DNA from: Anaeramoeba flamelloides
Lineage: Eukaryota > Metamonada > Anaeramoebidae
NCBI GenBank assembly: GCA_027625915.1
Contig: JANTQA010000033.1
Span: forward strand, 2,046,001-2,110,000
Direction: 5' to 3'
Length of the DNA: 64,000 nucleotides
A model generated the notes under the pieces. The model made no database searches, was not told the DNA's origin, and was given only the letters and a program-made list of their open reading frames with translations. Positions 1-11,429 of this stretch are shown here, piece by piece. The translations under genes and the position numbers were made by a program. Position 1 is the first letter of the stretch. Every line of letters begins with the position of its first letter.

Positions 1-80
1 TGTATTTTTGAAAAAAATAATTATTAATCACATTCCGTAGATTATTTATTTATTATTATAATCTTTTTATTGGTTTTCTA

Positions 81-277
81 GAATCAGTTCCATTTTTAAG
101 GCACAAACTTCAACAAAATTTAACGCACAATATGAATCTCTAATTAAGGCACAAAAATCAGATTCTAGTAAATAAATTGTATTAAAAATAAAAATTTCAA
201 ATTTTGTGCCTTAATTTGAGATTTTTTGTGCCTTTATATTTCATTGAATATTTGTGCTTTAAAAGCGGTCCTGACTG
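81..277. mobile_element. Family A palindromic MITE, copy 1
   Basis: This is a near-palindrome of about 197 bp whose two arms mirror each other around an AT-rich centre. The conserved arm contains AAGGCACAAACTT and CTCTAATTAAGGCACAAA, repeated in reverse complement in the right arm as TTTGTGCCTTAATTTGAG. It is flanked by TA on both sides, as expected for Tc1/mariner-type insertion. The left tip is slightly decayed (GAATCAGTTCC instead of CAGTCAGTTCC). There is no coding capacity, so it is a non-autonomous element. Confidence 0.75.
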
Positions 278-654
278 TATTCCTTCCATTAATTCTCGGA
301 TTAATGTATATAATTTTTAATTTGACCATTTAGATGATATTATAAATAATTTTTATAAATATAATAATTCTTTTTCGAATTTTCTCATTTTTTTTTATTG
401 ATAAATTTTCTATAACTTCGCCTTTTTTAAAATAAATAAATAAATAAATAATTATTTTTTGATTTTTCGATATTTTATTTTTAATTAAAAAAGAGCCAAT
501 AAAACTACACATTTAATATTCACGAATTTTTTATCAATATAAATAAAAACAAAATATATAAATCCTAGATGAATTAATTTTCACTATTTACTATTTAATA
601 TAGAAATACTTCCATAAATAGTTTCCAAGAAAATAATCAAAAGTTTTATATCTT

Positions 655-1072
655 AATTTTTAGGAATTATACTATTTAATACCAAAATAAACACCATTTC
701 ACTTAAAGATGCCCAACCAAAAATGAAAAATTTACACTTTTTTATGAATTAACTAATAAAGGATTATTTTTAAATAAGAGTAATATTAAATTTAGGATTA
801 AAGTGGATATTTATAAACAGAATAATCAATTAAATTATAAATTTTTGAAAAGAATATAAAATACTAAAATATTTTTTGGGCAACTTTTATTGAAAAACCT
901 TGTGCAAAATTTCTCAATTTATTCGAATGATTAAAATTGTCGACATTATGTTTTTTTATTAGTTAAAGTATAAATTTTGAAAATAAAATAAAAACCTCAA
1001 TTTTCTCAAAGTAAATTAGTGTTTCAATTTTTTTTTTAAATTGACTATTTGTAAAAAAATATATAAAACAAA
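655..1072. repeat. Family F dispersed repeat, partial
   Basis: This resembles 34150-34540. Shared landmarks are GATGCCCAACCAAAAATGAAA (GCTGCCCAGTCAAAAATGAAA there), AAATATTTTTTGGGC, and a CCTCAATTTTCTCAAAG stretch. It is cut off where the family B element begins at about 1073, which suggests the B element inserted into it or joined at its edge. Confidence 0.5.
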
Positions 1073-1590
1073 GGGACAATTATTAAATTTCAAATTTGCT
1101 CAAATTCTCAGTTTTTTCAAAAAAGTTAATTATATTGAAATATATTGACTGTAGGTATTTAAAAACATCTTTACGGGTAGGTTAGTGCATGTTAAGGTAT
1201 GTTCAGTTAGAGTATGCTAGAGTAGGTTTTTGGTGTTTGAATGGTATACTAGAAAATTTTGGCAAGGGTTTTGAAAAAAAAAACAATTAAGAGAGGAATT
1301 ATACTTTCGCAACTTGTTTTAAGGGGTAAAAAATTTACACTTAACTTTGGTGGTTAAAATTGGATTTCGAACAAATTTTTAAAAATAATTTTTATTGATG
1401 ATTTCAAAATTTTGGATTTTCTACAATTTAGTAATAAAATACTACCAATCGCAAAATAATCGTTTTGCTATTTCCTCCTACAACTATAAATAAACATTAA
1501 AAACTTTCATAATAATGATAATAATTAAGAAACCCTTCAAAAATATGTAAAATTTCAATTTGACCAATTTTGAAATTTAATAATATACCC
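1073..1590. mobile_element. Family B non-autonomous DNA element, copy 1
   Basis: This element of about 518 bp has terminal inverted repeats, reading GGGACAATTATTAAATTTCA at the left and the complement of GGGTATATTATTAAATTTCA at the right. The internal landmarks TTTACGGGTAGGTTA and GGTGTTTGAATGGTAT recur in the copies at 9448 and, inverted, at 17653. There is no open frame. The flanks of this copy show no clear target duplication, unlike copy 2. Confidence 0.65.
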
Positions 1591-2365
1591 ATATTTTTTC
1601 TTTTCGAGATTAGTTTCATTTATTCGATATTTATCATATAAAAGCCACATTATAAATACGGAGGTGTTTTTTTTTTGAATAAACATAAATTAAATTTAAT
1701 TTAAATGAATCTATTTTTTCTAAAAAAAAAAATAATAATAATACACTTTAAATAAAAGAAATCGAACAAAATCAAGATAAATAAAAAGTAAAAATATTAC
1801 TTTGTTTTTTTTTTATCAAATTTAAATTTGCAAGATACACGGTTTCTTTATTTATAGAAACTTTTTGATTCTATATTTTTGGATTTGAGAATCTGTTTTT
1901 TTATTTTGACTAATTATATCATGCAAACCGGATAAGACGGATTTTTTTTTTTTGAATGGTTGGATTTTTTTAGAAAGATCTTATTTTTTTATAAGTATCT
2001 TTTTTGAAAAATTTTTGGAATCATTTGAATCTTGAATATGATTTGTTTTTAATTTTTTAAACTTTAATGAATAAAAATTTAATGATTATATTTTTAATAA
2101 TTAAATACTTTTTCTAATAGGAATGAAATTCATGATAATGATCAAACTTTTTGAATAAAAAATTTTCAAATATTTTTTATATTGGTTTCATTAAATTGTG
2201 AATTACAACAGAAAAGTTATTGTTGAAACATCCTAAAGAAAATACTTGAAAATTTTGAAGAGTTTTTCACTTTCGATTCTCCACCCGCTACTGATTTAAT
2301 AAATATTTCCCATTATTCATTTAAAAGAAGAAGTTTATTAAGAGTTTTGTACTGAAAAAAAAATA

Positions 2366-2837
2366 CATGGCAGGAAATTAATCTCTTAGATGCTTTTTAT
2401 TTGTTAATATTCAGAAAAATTGTTTTGTTATTGTTAAATAATTTTCTTTTATTTAAGAATCAAACCTTTTAAATTAGAGCATATAACTTATTAGAATGTT
2501 GAATAATTAAATTATACTTGCACAAAACACTATTCAATCAATCATAAAAAAAAGAAGAAATAATTCCATTTTTCAAATTCAAAACAAACCTCTAGAAAGC
2601 TCTATTTTTTTTTTTTTTTTTTTTTTTTTTTCAAAATAATATATCTAAATTGGTTAACAAACAATTAAATGACTATTCCATGTACACCACCACTTTAACG
2701 AATATTTGAAGGTTTATCACCGATTTTATAAAAAATTATTTTAGTTATAAAAAGGATTTGATTGTAAAATTATACAATAATACAACACTTTTCCTAATAG
2801 ATAATAATTGAAAATCATTCCAGGGTTTATTTTCATG
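2366..2837. repeat. Family C repeat, copy 1
   Basis: This is one of three dispersed copies (others at 10167 and 29771). Shared landmarks are ATTTTCTTTTATTTAAGAAT, AACAAACCTCTAGAAA and TATAAAAAGGATTTGATT. The right end (AGGGTTTATTTTCATG) mirrors the left end of the copy at 29771, so the element has imperfect terminal inverted repeats. A 27-T run (2605-2631) sits inside this copy. Confidence 0.55.
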
Positions 2838-2871
2838 CCCGGTATTTTTTTTCAATGCAAATTTATTTTTC

Positions 2872-3492
2872 ATACATTTTGACTCACTTTATAATGTTAA
2901 TGGAAGTTGTTTTATGGGTTTATCCCTTATTCTTACAAAAAAATAGTCTCATTTTTTTATATGTCTATTCATTTTTTCTAATTTAATAAAAAAATTTTTT
3001 TTCCTTTCTATTGTAGTTTCACTTTTCTTTTTCTTTTTCTTTTTCTTTTTCTTTTGTTTTTCATTTTTTTTTCTTTTTCTGATTACTTTATTTTTTTTTT
3101 TCTTTTTTTATTCTTCTATTTTTTCAGAAAGATCAAGTTGAAAAAAAAAAAAGATCTTCGAAAAGACAAATAATCACTAAGAAAATTGAGACTATGCAAG
3201 GTCTTTTAAAATTCATTTAATTATTAACAAGAAATTGTCTTGTTCAACTTTTTTTCAGTGAAAATTCAGTTATAAAAAATCAGTAATATTCTTTTCAAAA
3301 ATTGTTACTCATTTTTTTCTAAAGTTTTATTTTTTTTAAATTTTTTAAATATATCAGGTTTTTAAATATTTAGAAAGATTTAAAAGTGAATTACGAATCA
3401 GATTTAATTATTTGTTGTTATTGAATACGAAAGGAGATATATATATTTTTTCGATTTATTATTTCAGGTGAGTCACAAGTTTTGAAATGGAG
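2872..3492 (+). repeat. Family E dispersed repeat, copy 1
   Basis: About 620 bp is shared with 61752-62404 in the same orientation and, in part, with 55140-55515 in the opposite orientation. Landmarks are TTTATAATGTTAATGGAAG, AATAATCACTAAGAAAAT and TATCAGGTTTTTAAATATTT. A (CTTTTT)n polypyrimidine block lies in its left half (about 3020-3060). The shared right end reads TTTCAGGTGAGT, resembling a splice acceptor directly followed by a donor. No protein is encoded. Confidence 0.6.
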
Positions 3493-3952
3493 TTTATAAT
3501 TCAAATTTTTGAAAATCCAATTAAAGAAGAAAAAAAAAACCAGTTTTCATTTTTATGTTTAAGTCAAGATTAAAGAGATTTCTAATTGAGATTGATTGAA
3601 TTTTTATATAATTCTTTTATTTGTTCAAATAATATTTAACAATACTATTTTTAATTAATGACTAGAGATTCTGAAAAAAAATTATGGATAAAAACAATGA
3701 TGATTGAAAAAAAAAAAATTGGATATTCTTATATTGATTTTATTATTTTGTTTCGCAATTAATTAATTTATTTGATTTAGGCCAAAAATGAAGAGCAATT
3801 TTTTGAAAATCCAAAATTATTTTAAAAATTTATTTGTGTAATTCGTTTAAATTGAATTTTATAATTTTCTAAAATTGATCTGATTGAATTTAATAAGAAT
3901 AATTAAAAAATGATCTTTTAAAAAATGATCTTATTGAAAAAAATAAATAAAT

Positions 3953-6105
3953 TTATTTTTTTGGTTTGACACCAAGTTCAATTAATTTTTCCCGTAATTG
4001 AGGAAGGGTCCAATCTCTAATATCGTGTCTTTTTAAAACATTGCTTTTCCCATCTAATTCTAATAATTCTGGTTTATCCCCAATAAATAACACTTCAAGT
4101 CCTTCACTATAGAACAGAGATTAATAATAATAAGAAAAATAAACATTTATATAGAGAAAAAAAAAGATTAGAATTGAAATGTTTTTTTTTTAAAATTTTG
4201 TAATAATTGTCTTTTTAAACAAGAAAATTTTGAGTTTATTCATTTGCTCTACTTGCTCCATTGATAATTTTAAGATTTGATTTTTTATTTTTTTTTAGTG
4301 TAGAAATTAAACTGAGTATAATTTCAAAATTTTCATAAAAAACAAAAGTATCTTCAGTACATCATCATTTATATTGATATTAATTTTTAATTTTGGTTAA
4401 ACCAAAAAAATCAAAATGTTTTATTATTTTAATACATTAATAATATTCAAATTTAAATTTTATCGAATTAAACAATTTTATATCTCCTTTTTTGAGTTAT
4501 TTTTTCTTCATGATAATTTTTTCATAATTCAAACAAAAAAACTCAAACCATTATTTGAAAAATGAATTTTTGTACAGTCAGTTCCACTTTTAAGACACAA
4601 ACTTTCAACGAAATTTAAGGCACAATAAAAATCTCAAATTAAAGCACAAAATTCAAATTCTAGTAAAAATAAATTGTAAAAAAAAAATATTCCAAATTTT
4701 GTGCCTTAATTTGAGATTTTTTTGTGCCTTAAATTTCGTTGAAAGTTTGTGTCTTAAAAGTGGAACTGGCTGTATTCATTTTGAAAGAAATTTTATATCC
4801 TCAATTTTCTTAATGCTAATTTGGATTTTCAAGCATTTTTTTTTTTTTTCGAATTGGCTTTTATAAAAAAAATGAAGAAATAATAAAAAGAAAAGAGAAC
4901 AAAAAAAAATTTGTGAAAAATGATTTGATCTTCAAATTGAAAAATTATTTTGATAATAATATGATAAAACTCAGATAGAATATGTTCTATTTTTTCAATG
5001 AAACGAACTCTTTGACTAAAAAAGAGTTTTTTTTTCTCTTTTATTAATTGATCTTACTTTTCAGTTTCTATTAAAGTTAACCAATTAAAAAATATGTTTA
5101 ATTTTTTAATTCATTTTTCGTTTTTGTAAATTATAAAGATAATTTACCATTATCAACAAATCTAAAAACCTCGGAAATTTCAAAAATACAAAAATTCCAC
5201 ATTGTTGAAGAGTTAAAAACCTTAGTAAAAATTCGAAATTTTGTTTGTTTTTGAAATTTACATTTTAAAGAATTGACAATCAACAAATGTTAATTTAATT
5301 TAAAATTTTAAAAACAAATTATTCCTAGATGATGATGTAGTGATACAAAAATAATAAAAAAATGCATAAATAAAAATTGACAAATGCTAAAAAGGTTTGA
5401 AAACATTTTCAAGAAAAGTCCTATTTGTTTTTGAAAAAAATTATTTTCAGTTTTAATCTTCATAAATGTAAAAGGTTGAGTCTCTTTAGAACTTTCAATC
5501 TTTTCTTTTCTCTCTCTTTTTTGAATAAAACATTCTTTGAAGTGAATTAATTTTTTGTATTCAAAATAGTGATAAGATCGAGAAAAAAAAAAAAAAAAGT
5601 ATTTCAAAATAACGAGTCAAGATCATTAAGAGAAATAAAAACGAATTTATATAGTTGAAGAAGCTTTAAGTCGGATTTTATAACTCTCACATTTCTGTTT
5701 CATATTGGGATAAAGAGAAAAAAGTAGAAACTAAAAAAGAAAAATAAAAAGAAAAAAGAAAAAAGAAAAAAAAAGTTGTTTTTACTAATCCCATCCTTCG
5801 TTCATAACAAAGTCATGTATTTGAGGATATTTAGCAAGATTCTCCCCATAACCTGACTGAATTCGAGCTAAACCAGATTTTTGTTCTACTTCCTCGTCTG
5901 GATCTTCAAAAAAGATTCCTGTATCATCTTGGATTTTTTGTAATTTTTCCTCATCAGTCAGTTTTGCAAATTCAGAATCAAATTCGTCGATCTCAATGTC
6001 ATCGTCTGAATCTGTATCTCTAGAAGTTGAGCTGATAATAATTTTGGCACTTGAAAACAAAGAGACAAGAAGTAAGATAATTAATAAGGAGAGTGTGGTT
6101 TTCAT
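3953..6105 (-). CDS. Sep15/SelM-fold ER protein, two exons, no redox Cys/Sec
   Basis: This two-exon gene is rebuilt from exon 1 (6105-5786) and exon 2 (4106-3953). The 1679-nt intron starts GTAAAA and ends CTATAG. The join completes a Tyr codon and gives NEGWDYEGLEVLFIG, uninterrupted to TAA, for 157 residues. An N-terminal hydrophobic stretch (residues 4-20) looks like a signal peptide. Residues about 25-75 are acidic. Residues about 78-157 match the layout of the Sep15/SelM thioredoxin-like domain: a short motif loop, then KYPQIHDFV, a β-strand LEVLFIG, DKPELLELDG, and a C-terminal helix WTLPQLREKLIELG. Family members act in ER redox or folding through a Cys-x-x-Sec/Cys motif. Here the loop reads IQSGYGENL with no Cys and no in-frame TGA, so catalysis is doubtful. 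There is no KDEL-type tail. The intron carries a family A MITE and a family F fragment. The exon join is strong; the family call is from pattern memory. Confidence 0.68.
4575..4772. mobile_element. Family A palindromic MITE, copy 2 (in intron)
   Basis: This 198-bp near-palindrome begins CAGTCAGTTCCAC and ends GTGGAACTGGCTG, with TA on both sides. It lies inside the intron of the Sep15/SelM-like gene, so it is tolerated by splicing. The arms are clearly readable, making it one of the better-preserved copies. Confidence 0.8.
4785..5045. repeat. Family F repeat, right half, in intron
   Basis: This resembles 34440-34700. Shared landmarks are CCTCAATTTTCTTAATGCTAA, AAAAATGATTTGATCTTC and TTTCAATGAAACGAACTCTTTGACT (split here for brevity; the last part is ACTCTTTGACTAAAAAAGAG). 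It starts about 12 bp after the family A copy. The region may be distantly related to the inverted family E copy at 55140. Confidence 0.45.
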
Positions 6106-6970
6106 ATTAAGAATACGGAAAAAGAAATAATTTGAAAAAATGATTTTTAAAAGCTTTTTTTGTTAATTTTTGGATAAGGTTGGTCATCGAATTCAATTAA
6201 CTTCAGTGTGGAAGAGGGATTATATGCTTGTATAATTAGTATGATCCTAATTGATTGTTTCAGGTTTTCTATAAGGTTACATATTCGAAAATTAATCTAT
6301 CAATAATTACGATGTACTTTTTTTGAAAAGTTCTAAGGTTGATCTAAAAATTTCAAGATCCCACAATATTGGGAAACAAAATCGAATAATATCTATAACT
6401 TTTAAAATTTACTCAAGAAAATAGGAAAATCTTTTGGGAAAAATAGAATATGATTTTGAACATATCAGCCAAGGAAAAAAAGTTCAATGCACTTTTTAAT
6501 TGGAAAAGATTACCAAAAATGAAAAGTAAGATCATTTTATTAAAGAAAATGGAAATAGATCAAGACAAAAGGGTGAATTAAAAAGATTAAAAGTTTTTCT
6601 AATACTATCTATTAGAGAGGATTGTTATTTTTAATTGATTTATTATTAATAATTAATTTTAAAGATTTAACCATTATTACTGATTTTCAAAACCCCTTAT
6701 CTGATGATGATAATATAGAATATTCAACTTTATTTTTTTCTTGATTTTATTCTCAATAATATAACAAATTGTTCTATAAAGTTAATTTATTTGATCTTTG
6801 ATTTGATTTTACCTTTTTTTTTTTCGGCAATGTTACCTATTAAAAATTTGTTTTGAACTTTTTTTTACCAAATCGTTAGCTAATATTTCATGATGTAGAT
6901 TGTTAAAATAACATTGTGGAAAAGATTATTACAAATTTCAAAATGAAAAGGCATTTTTTCCATTTACTAG
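6106..6970. other. Upstream region of the Sep15/SelM-like gene
   Basis: This presumably contains the promoter and 5' leader of the minus-strand gene that starts at 6105. No convincing TATA or initiator element stands out in such AT-rich sequence, and no repeat or coding frame is recognised. Confidence 0.4.
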
Positions 6971-7034
6971 GAGACTTATGCATCAACTGATCAAAAATAT
7001 AGACAATAAACAAACAAGCAATATCTTTTCGATA

Positions 7035-7226
7035 CATTAGTTCCATTTTAAGATACAAACTATCAACTAAATTTAAGGCACAAAAATAAATCTCAAATTA
7101 AGGTACAAAATTCAGATTCTAGTAAAATAATTTGTAAAATAAATTTCCAAAAGATTGTACTTTAATTTGAGATTTTTTTATGACTTTAATTGTGTTGAAA
7201 GTTGTATCTTAAAAGTGGAACTAAGT
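7035..7226. mobile_element. Family A palindromic MITE, copy 3
   Basis: This diverged copy is about 192 bp. The tips are mutated (CATTAGTTCC on the left, GGAACTAAG on the right), but the mirrored AAGGCACAAA/TTTGTACTTTAATTTGAG-type arms remain. The outer TA dinucleotides are kept. Confidence 0.65.
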
Positions 7227-7436
7227 ATACCTTAAAGTTATACTATTTAAAAAGAAATTAGAAAAAACCAATAATAAAATTATATAATATTTATCTTAAA
7301 AAAAAATGTATTTAATTTTGTCAAAATTTTGAAAACTATGAAAATATAAAAAAACAACAATTCAAAATATCATTAGAACCAAGAAAATTGGGATAAATTT
7401 TGGAATTTCACAATTCGAATTATAAAATGCAAATAG

Positions 7437-7463
<27 letters not shown>
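7437..7463. repeat. (TA)n microsatellite
   Basis: About 13 TA units run in a row. The surrounding 7230-7990 interval is AT-rich with no recognised feature. Confidence 0.85.
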
Positions 7464-7467
<4 letters not shown>

Positions 7468-7999
7468 CTTATAACATTTATTTGAACTTAGATATATTAG
7501 CGAGTAAAGAATTATATGTAATATTTGTACAAAACGAAAAAATACAGATGATTTTCTTTAAAAACATATTGGAGGATAGACTTTAGTTACCCAATTTTTT
7601 TCAGTATATTTTTTTTTCAGATCATATTTTGTATTCCCATTTAAAAAATTATTTATAAATATCAAAATTATTTAATAAAATAATTGACAGTACCTATGGA
7701 AAGATTGTAAGTAAATAATGAACCTAAAAAATATAATAACTTTAAAAATATTTTTTGATTTAATAGTTAATTTATTACTAATATTAATTTTTTTATCTAA
7801 AGATACAAATTTTAGATATGAGAAGTGTATATTTTTTAAAAAATATTAATTATTTTCATCATTATATTATATACTTCAAGTCATTAGTACTTAATGACTT
7901 AATATAAATAATTACTTAAAAAAAATTTTTTTCATTATCTATTAAAGTTTCATAATATGGTTTATTTTTACAGATAAATTTTGATTATTAAAAAAAAAA

Positions 8000-9217
8000 C
8001 AAGTTAATAGAATTAATTTCAAACATGGTTAAGTCAAAATATAAAAAACATCTAATTCTAGACCCATTATCGCATATTTTATTAACTTTAATTTCACACT
8101 TTCTTTTATTAAAAATAATACCATTAACGAATAATTGTTAAATGTTTGCAGCTGATTTAATTTTAATTATTAAAGGAAATAAGAATCAATTAAATCAGAA
8201 ATTAATATCATTATATGAAATCATTATTCAATTTGGATTAAAACCTAATAAAGATAAAATAGCTGAATCAAAACATTTTTTAAAAAAGTAAATATTTAGG
8301 TATCCATTTAGATAAAATTTCACATAAAGTTTATAATTTAAAAAAAGGCGAAAGAAACCTATAAAAGCTGTAAACATTTATTCCATAATAACTTGCTGAA
8401 AAATAGTTTAAAAATTAGATTATTTAAATCTTTTATAATAAGAAAATTGGCATATGGGTTGGAAATATATTATTATGAAATAAAAACTTTAAATTATTTA
8501 AATTCTTGGATTAATTCATGTATTACTGAAATATGTAAAATAAACAGAAATTCACCAATTCTTATTTACAAAACAGAATTTAAAATAGAAAATATATTAA
8601 TTTCTGTCAATAAAAAGAAATTTCAATTCAAAAAGAAATTAGGAAATTTATCTCTGTCTTGTTTAGACAAATTAAAAAATTTAATGAACGAACAAAAAAT
8701 AAAATCAACCGAAATTTAAAAGATATTATCGAACTAAAAAAAGAAATATACAAATAAATATATAATGGGTTGTTGAATTCTACAAGTTGGAAGGTCCAAA
8801 AATATTTCGCAATAATAAAAAATCAAAATTATTTATTTAAAAATCAAAAATATTTAAGTTATCCTCAAGCTCAACAATTCTAAAATTCCAAATATTCACG
8901 AACCGCTTAAATAGATATTACTATGTAATAAATAAAAATTCAAATAAATTTTGTCCTTAATGTTTTATGTATAAACAGAAGGAAATTCTAGAAAATATTG
9001 ATCACTTTTTATGGATATTTCCTTTCTATAAAAATGATATGTTAATTTTTCACAATAAATTAAAAAGAAATAAATCTTAATGAATAATTTTAAAAAGGGA
9101 TAGTTTGACATCATTTTCATTAAAGAATAATTGTGAAATCTATGATTTTACGCTTAAATTTCTTAAAGGTTTGCCAAGTCTAAGGGAAAATAGAGTGTAA
9201 TTTACACTTCTTTAATA
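8000..9217 (+). mobile_element. LINE fragment A: RT end plus zinc-finger tail
   Basis: This is a 5'-truncated non-LTR retrotransposon. In successive frames it reads as reverse transcriptase parts. PLS-ILLTLISHFLLL is followed by MFAADLILIIK, where the catalytic FADD has become FAAD. Then come KYLGIHLDK, a thumb-like region at 8393-8719 (RLFKSFIIRKLAYGLEIYY), and a C-terminal zinc-finger region, LNRYYYVINKN then CP-x-C and ENIDHFLW. Several frameshifts and TAA stops make it inactive. The 3' tail is TAGAGTGTAATTTACACTTC, also found at 47.3 and 51.5 kb. A family A MITE begins immediately after the tail. The closest relative in the window is fragment C at 53.1 kb, which keeps intact MFADDLILIIK. 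Confidence 0.75.
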
Positions 9218-9412
9218 CAGCCAGTTTCAAATATAAGGTATAAACTTTCAATGAAATTTAAGGAATAAAAAAGTCCCAAATTAATGTACAAACTTTGGAA
9301 TTTTTTTTTATACAAATTATTTTACTCAAATTTGAATTTTGTGGTTTAATTTGGGAATTTTTTTGTGTCTTAAATTTTGTTGCAGTTTGTACCTCAAAAG
9401 TGGAACTGATTG
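9218..9412. mobile_element. Family A palindromic MITE, copy 4
   Basis: This copy of about 195 bp begins CAGCCAGTTTCA and ends TGGAACTGATTG, flanked by TA. It abuts the 3' end of LINE fragment A, apparently using the TA at the LINE's terminal TTTAATA as target. Confidence 0.75.
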
Positions 9413-9447
9413 TAATAATAATAAAAAAAAAAACATATAATTATTTA

Positions 9448-10014
9448 GGGAAAATTATTAAATTTCAAATATGGTCAAATTTCAAAATTGGTCAAATTCT
9501 CATTTTTTTCAAAATAGTCAATCCCATTGAAATATATTGACTGTGGGTATTTAAAAGACCCTTTACGGGTAGGTTATGGTATGTTAGTGTATTTTAGAGT
9601 AGATATGGGTGTTTTTTGTATGCTAGCGTAAGTATTTGGTGTTTGAATGGTATGTTAGGGAATTTTGATGATGATTTTAAAAAAAAAATAATTAAGAGAC
9701 TAATTAGACTTGTGTAACTTGTTTTTTGTGTTTAAAATTACACTTGATTTTTTAGTAGTTAAAATTGGGGTTTGGTATAAATTTTTTATAAAATTTATTA
9801 TTGATGATTTCAAGCTTTTGAATTTTCTTCAATTTAAGTAATAAAAGACAACCAATCTAAAAATAATATGTTTGGTTTTTCCTAACACAAATATAAAAAA
9901 CCATTAAAAACTTTCGTACCAATAATAATTATCACGAAACTCGTCCAAAACATGAAAAATTCCAATTTGACCAATTTTGAAATTTGACCAAATTTAAAAT
10001 TTAATAATGTACCC
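9448..10014. mobile_element. Family B element, copy 2, with 8-bp target duplication
   Basis: This element of about 567 bp has terminal inverted repeats (GGGAAAATTATTAAATTTC and the complement of GGGTACATTATTAAATTT). The flanks are a perfect direct 8-bp repeat, ATTATTTA, immediately outside both ends. Eight-base duplications are the hallmark of hAT transposition, so this is best read as a hAT-type non-autonomous element. No transposase frame is present. Confidence 0.75.
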
Positions 10015-10166
10015 ATTATTTATAATTTAGTGCAATAATTACAAACAATTTATAAATACCTGGATAACAAATATCCCTTAGTAACATAAGTTGACCCATA
10101 ATATCTCAAGTTATAAAAATAAAGTTGTAAAATGATATTGATGTGGATGGAATATTTATTAAAAGT

Positions 10167-10641
10167 AATGAAAACAATACAGGTTATTAAAAAAATCCTA
10201 AAAAAGATTTTTAATTGTGAATATTAGTAAAATTATTAGGTTTAATTTCTTTTATTTAAAATCAAATCTTTTTTTTTAAGAATCAAAATTTTAAAATATT
10301 TCTCACCCACTTATTCGAATGATGATTAATCAAAATACACTTTTTCGAAAGTTATTTAACCCATCAAAAAATAAGAAAAAAAATTATCATTTTCCAAACT
10401 TCTAGTAAACCTCTATAAATCCCAATAGTTATTCTAAAAAGGTTGATACACTTATGCTATCAAATAATTACTTGAGTATTCTAGAGACACCATACTTTAA
10501 TGAACTTAAGGTGGGTTTATTACTAGTCTCATAAAAAAAATGTTTATTTATAAAAAGGATTTGATTGATAAATAAATGAAATTACAAAATAATTTTACGA
10601 ATATTCACAATTAAAAATCTTCTCAAGGATTATTTTCATTT
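10167..10641. repeat. Family C repeat, copy 2
   Basis: This copy of about 475 bp is bounded by inverted ends, AATGAAAA...GATTTTTAATTGTGAATATT on the left and GAATATTCACAATTAAAAAT...TTTTCATT on the right. The internal TATAAAAAGGATTTGATTG is shared with the other two copies. There is no open frame. Confidence 0.6.
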
Positions 10642-10924
10642 CAAGTGTTGTTTTCCCTACTTATTATTTTATCTTCAATATATATATTTATTAAATAAAT
10701 AAAAAATTAAAATGTTTTAACTATAAATAAAGTATAATATTGGACCCTTTTTTTTTTTTGATCTTGTAAAAAAAAAATAAATAATCACAACTTTTATCAT
10801 ACTTTTTATCAAATTTTTATTTTTATTTTTTTTATTTTTTCAATAGAAATTTTATTAATAATATCCGAATTGAAATCTTCATAGATTAATTAATAATAAT
10901 TAAATAATTTTGTCTTTTCTTAAT

Positions 10925-11155
10925 TTTATGATCAATCTAAACATCCTTGTTTTTCTCAATAGGGACCTAAGAATTTGAGTTTTTCAATTTTTAAGAAAAT
11001 TTATTGATTTGTTATATGTGTTTGAGATGAGTATCAACAATCATCTGATATGTATTATTATACTGATTTCTGTTTGTTATTCAAAGGGCATTTATATAAA
11101 ATAATTGATATTTGAAAAACAATTTGTGTATCTCTTAGAAGAAAAAAAGTTTTTA
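10925..11155. repeat. Family G repeat, copy 1
   Basis: This is similar along its length to 60255-60485. Shared landmarks are GACCTAAGAATTTGAG/TCCCTAAGAATTTTTA, AAGAAAATTTATTGATTTG, GATATGTATTATT/GGATGTATTTTTT and a TCTTAGAAGAAAAAAAGT end. At 60 kb the relative lies in the loop of the snapback. No function is visible. Confidence 0.45.
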
Positions 11156-11429
11156 AAAACAACAATTCTTTTTCAGACTTTGAAAAAAATTATTTTTTAT
11201 TATTTTTGTGATTGTTTTTAAAAAGATGAAAAATTTCAAAAACTATTGAAGAAATAATTGAAAATTTTTTGAACAAAAGTTCCAATAATAGTTGATAACA
11301 AAATGAAAGGAAAATAAAAATTGAATATAGTTCCAAATAAAAGAAATAAAGTAACTAAAATAAATAAAAAAAAAAATTCTCGAGAAATAAAAGAGAATAA
11401 TCTCAAGATAATTCAATAAAAAAGAGTTC

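Larger units (their letters stand above)
278..2365. other. Intergenic, repeats only
   Basis: No gene is supported here. The stretch holds a truncated family F copy, a family B element (annotated separately), several A and T homopolymers, and otherwise featureless AT-rich DNA. Short open frames are low-complexity and lack motifs. Confidence 0.6.

Noticed and set aside
3010-3070. CTTTTT tandem block as a CRISPR-like or satellite array
   Set aside because: Simple polypyrimidine microsatellite within a dispersed eukaryotic repeat; no spacers.
5308-5607. 99-codon minus-strand open frame
   Set aside because: It lies inside the intron of the Sep15/SelM-like gene; the exon join around it already gives a complete domain, and the frame is Phe/Lys/His low complexity.
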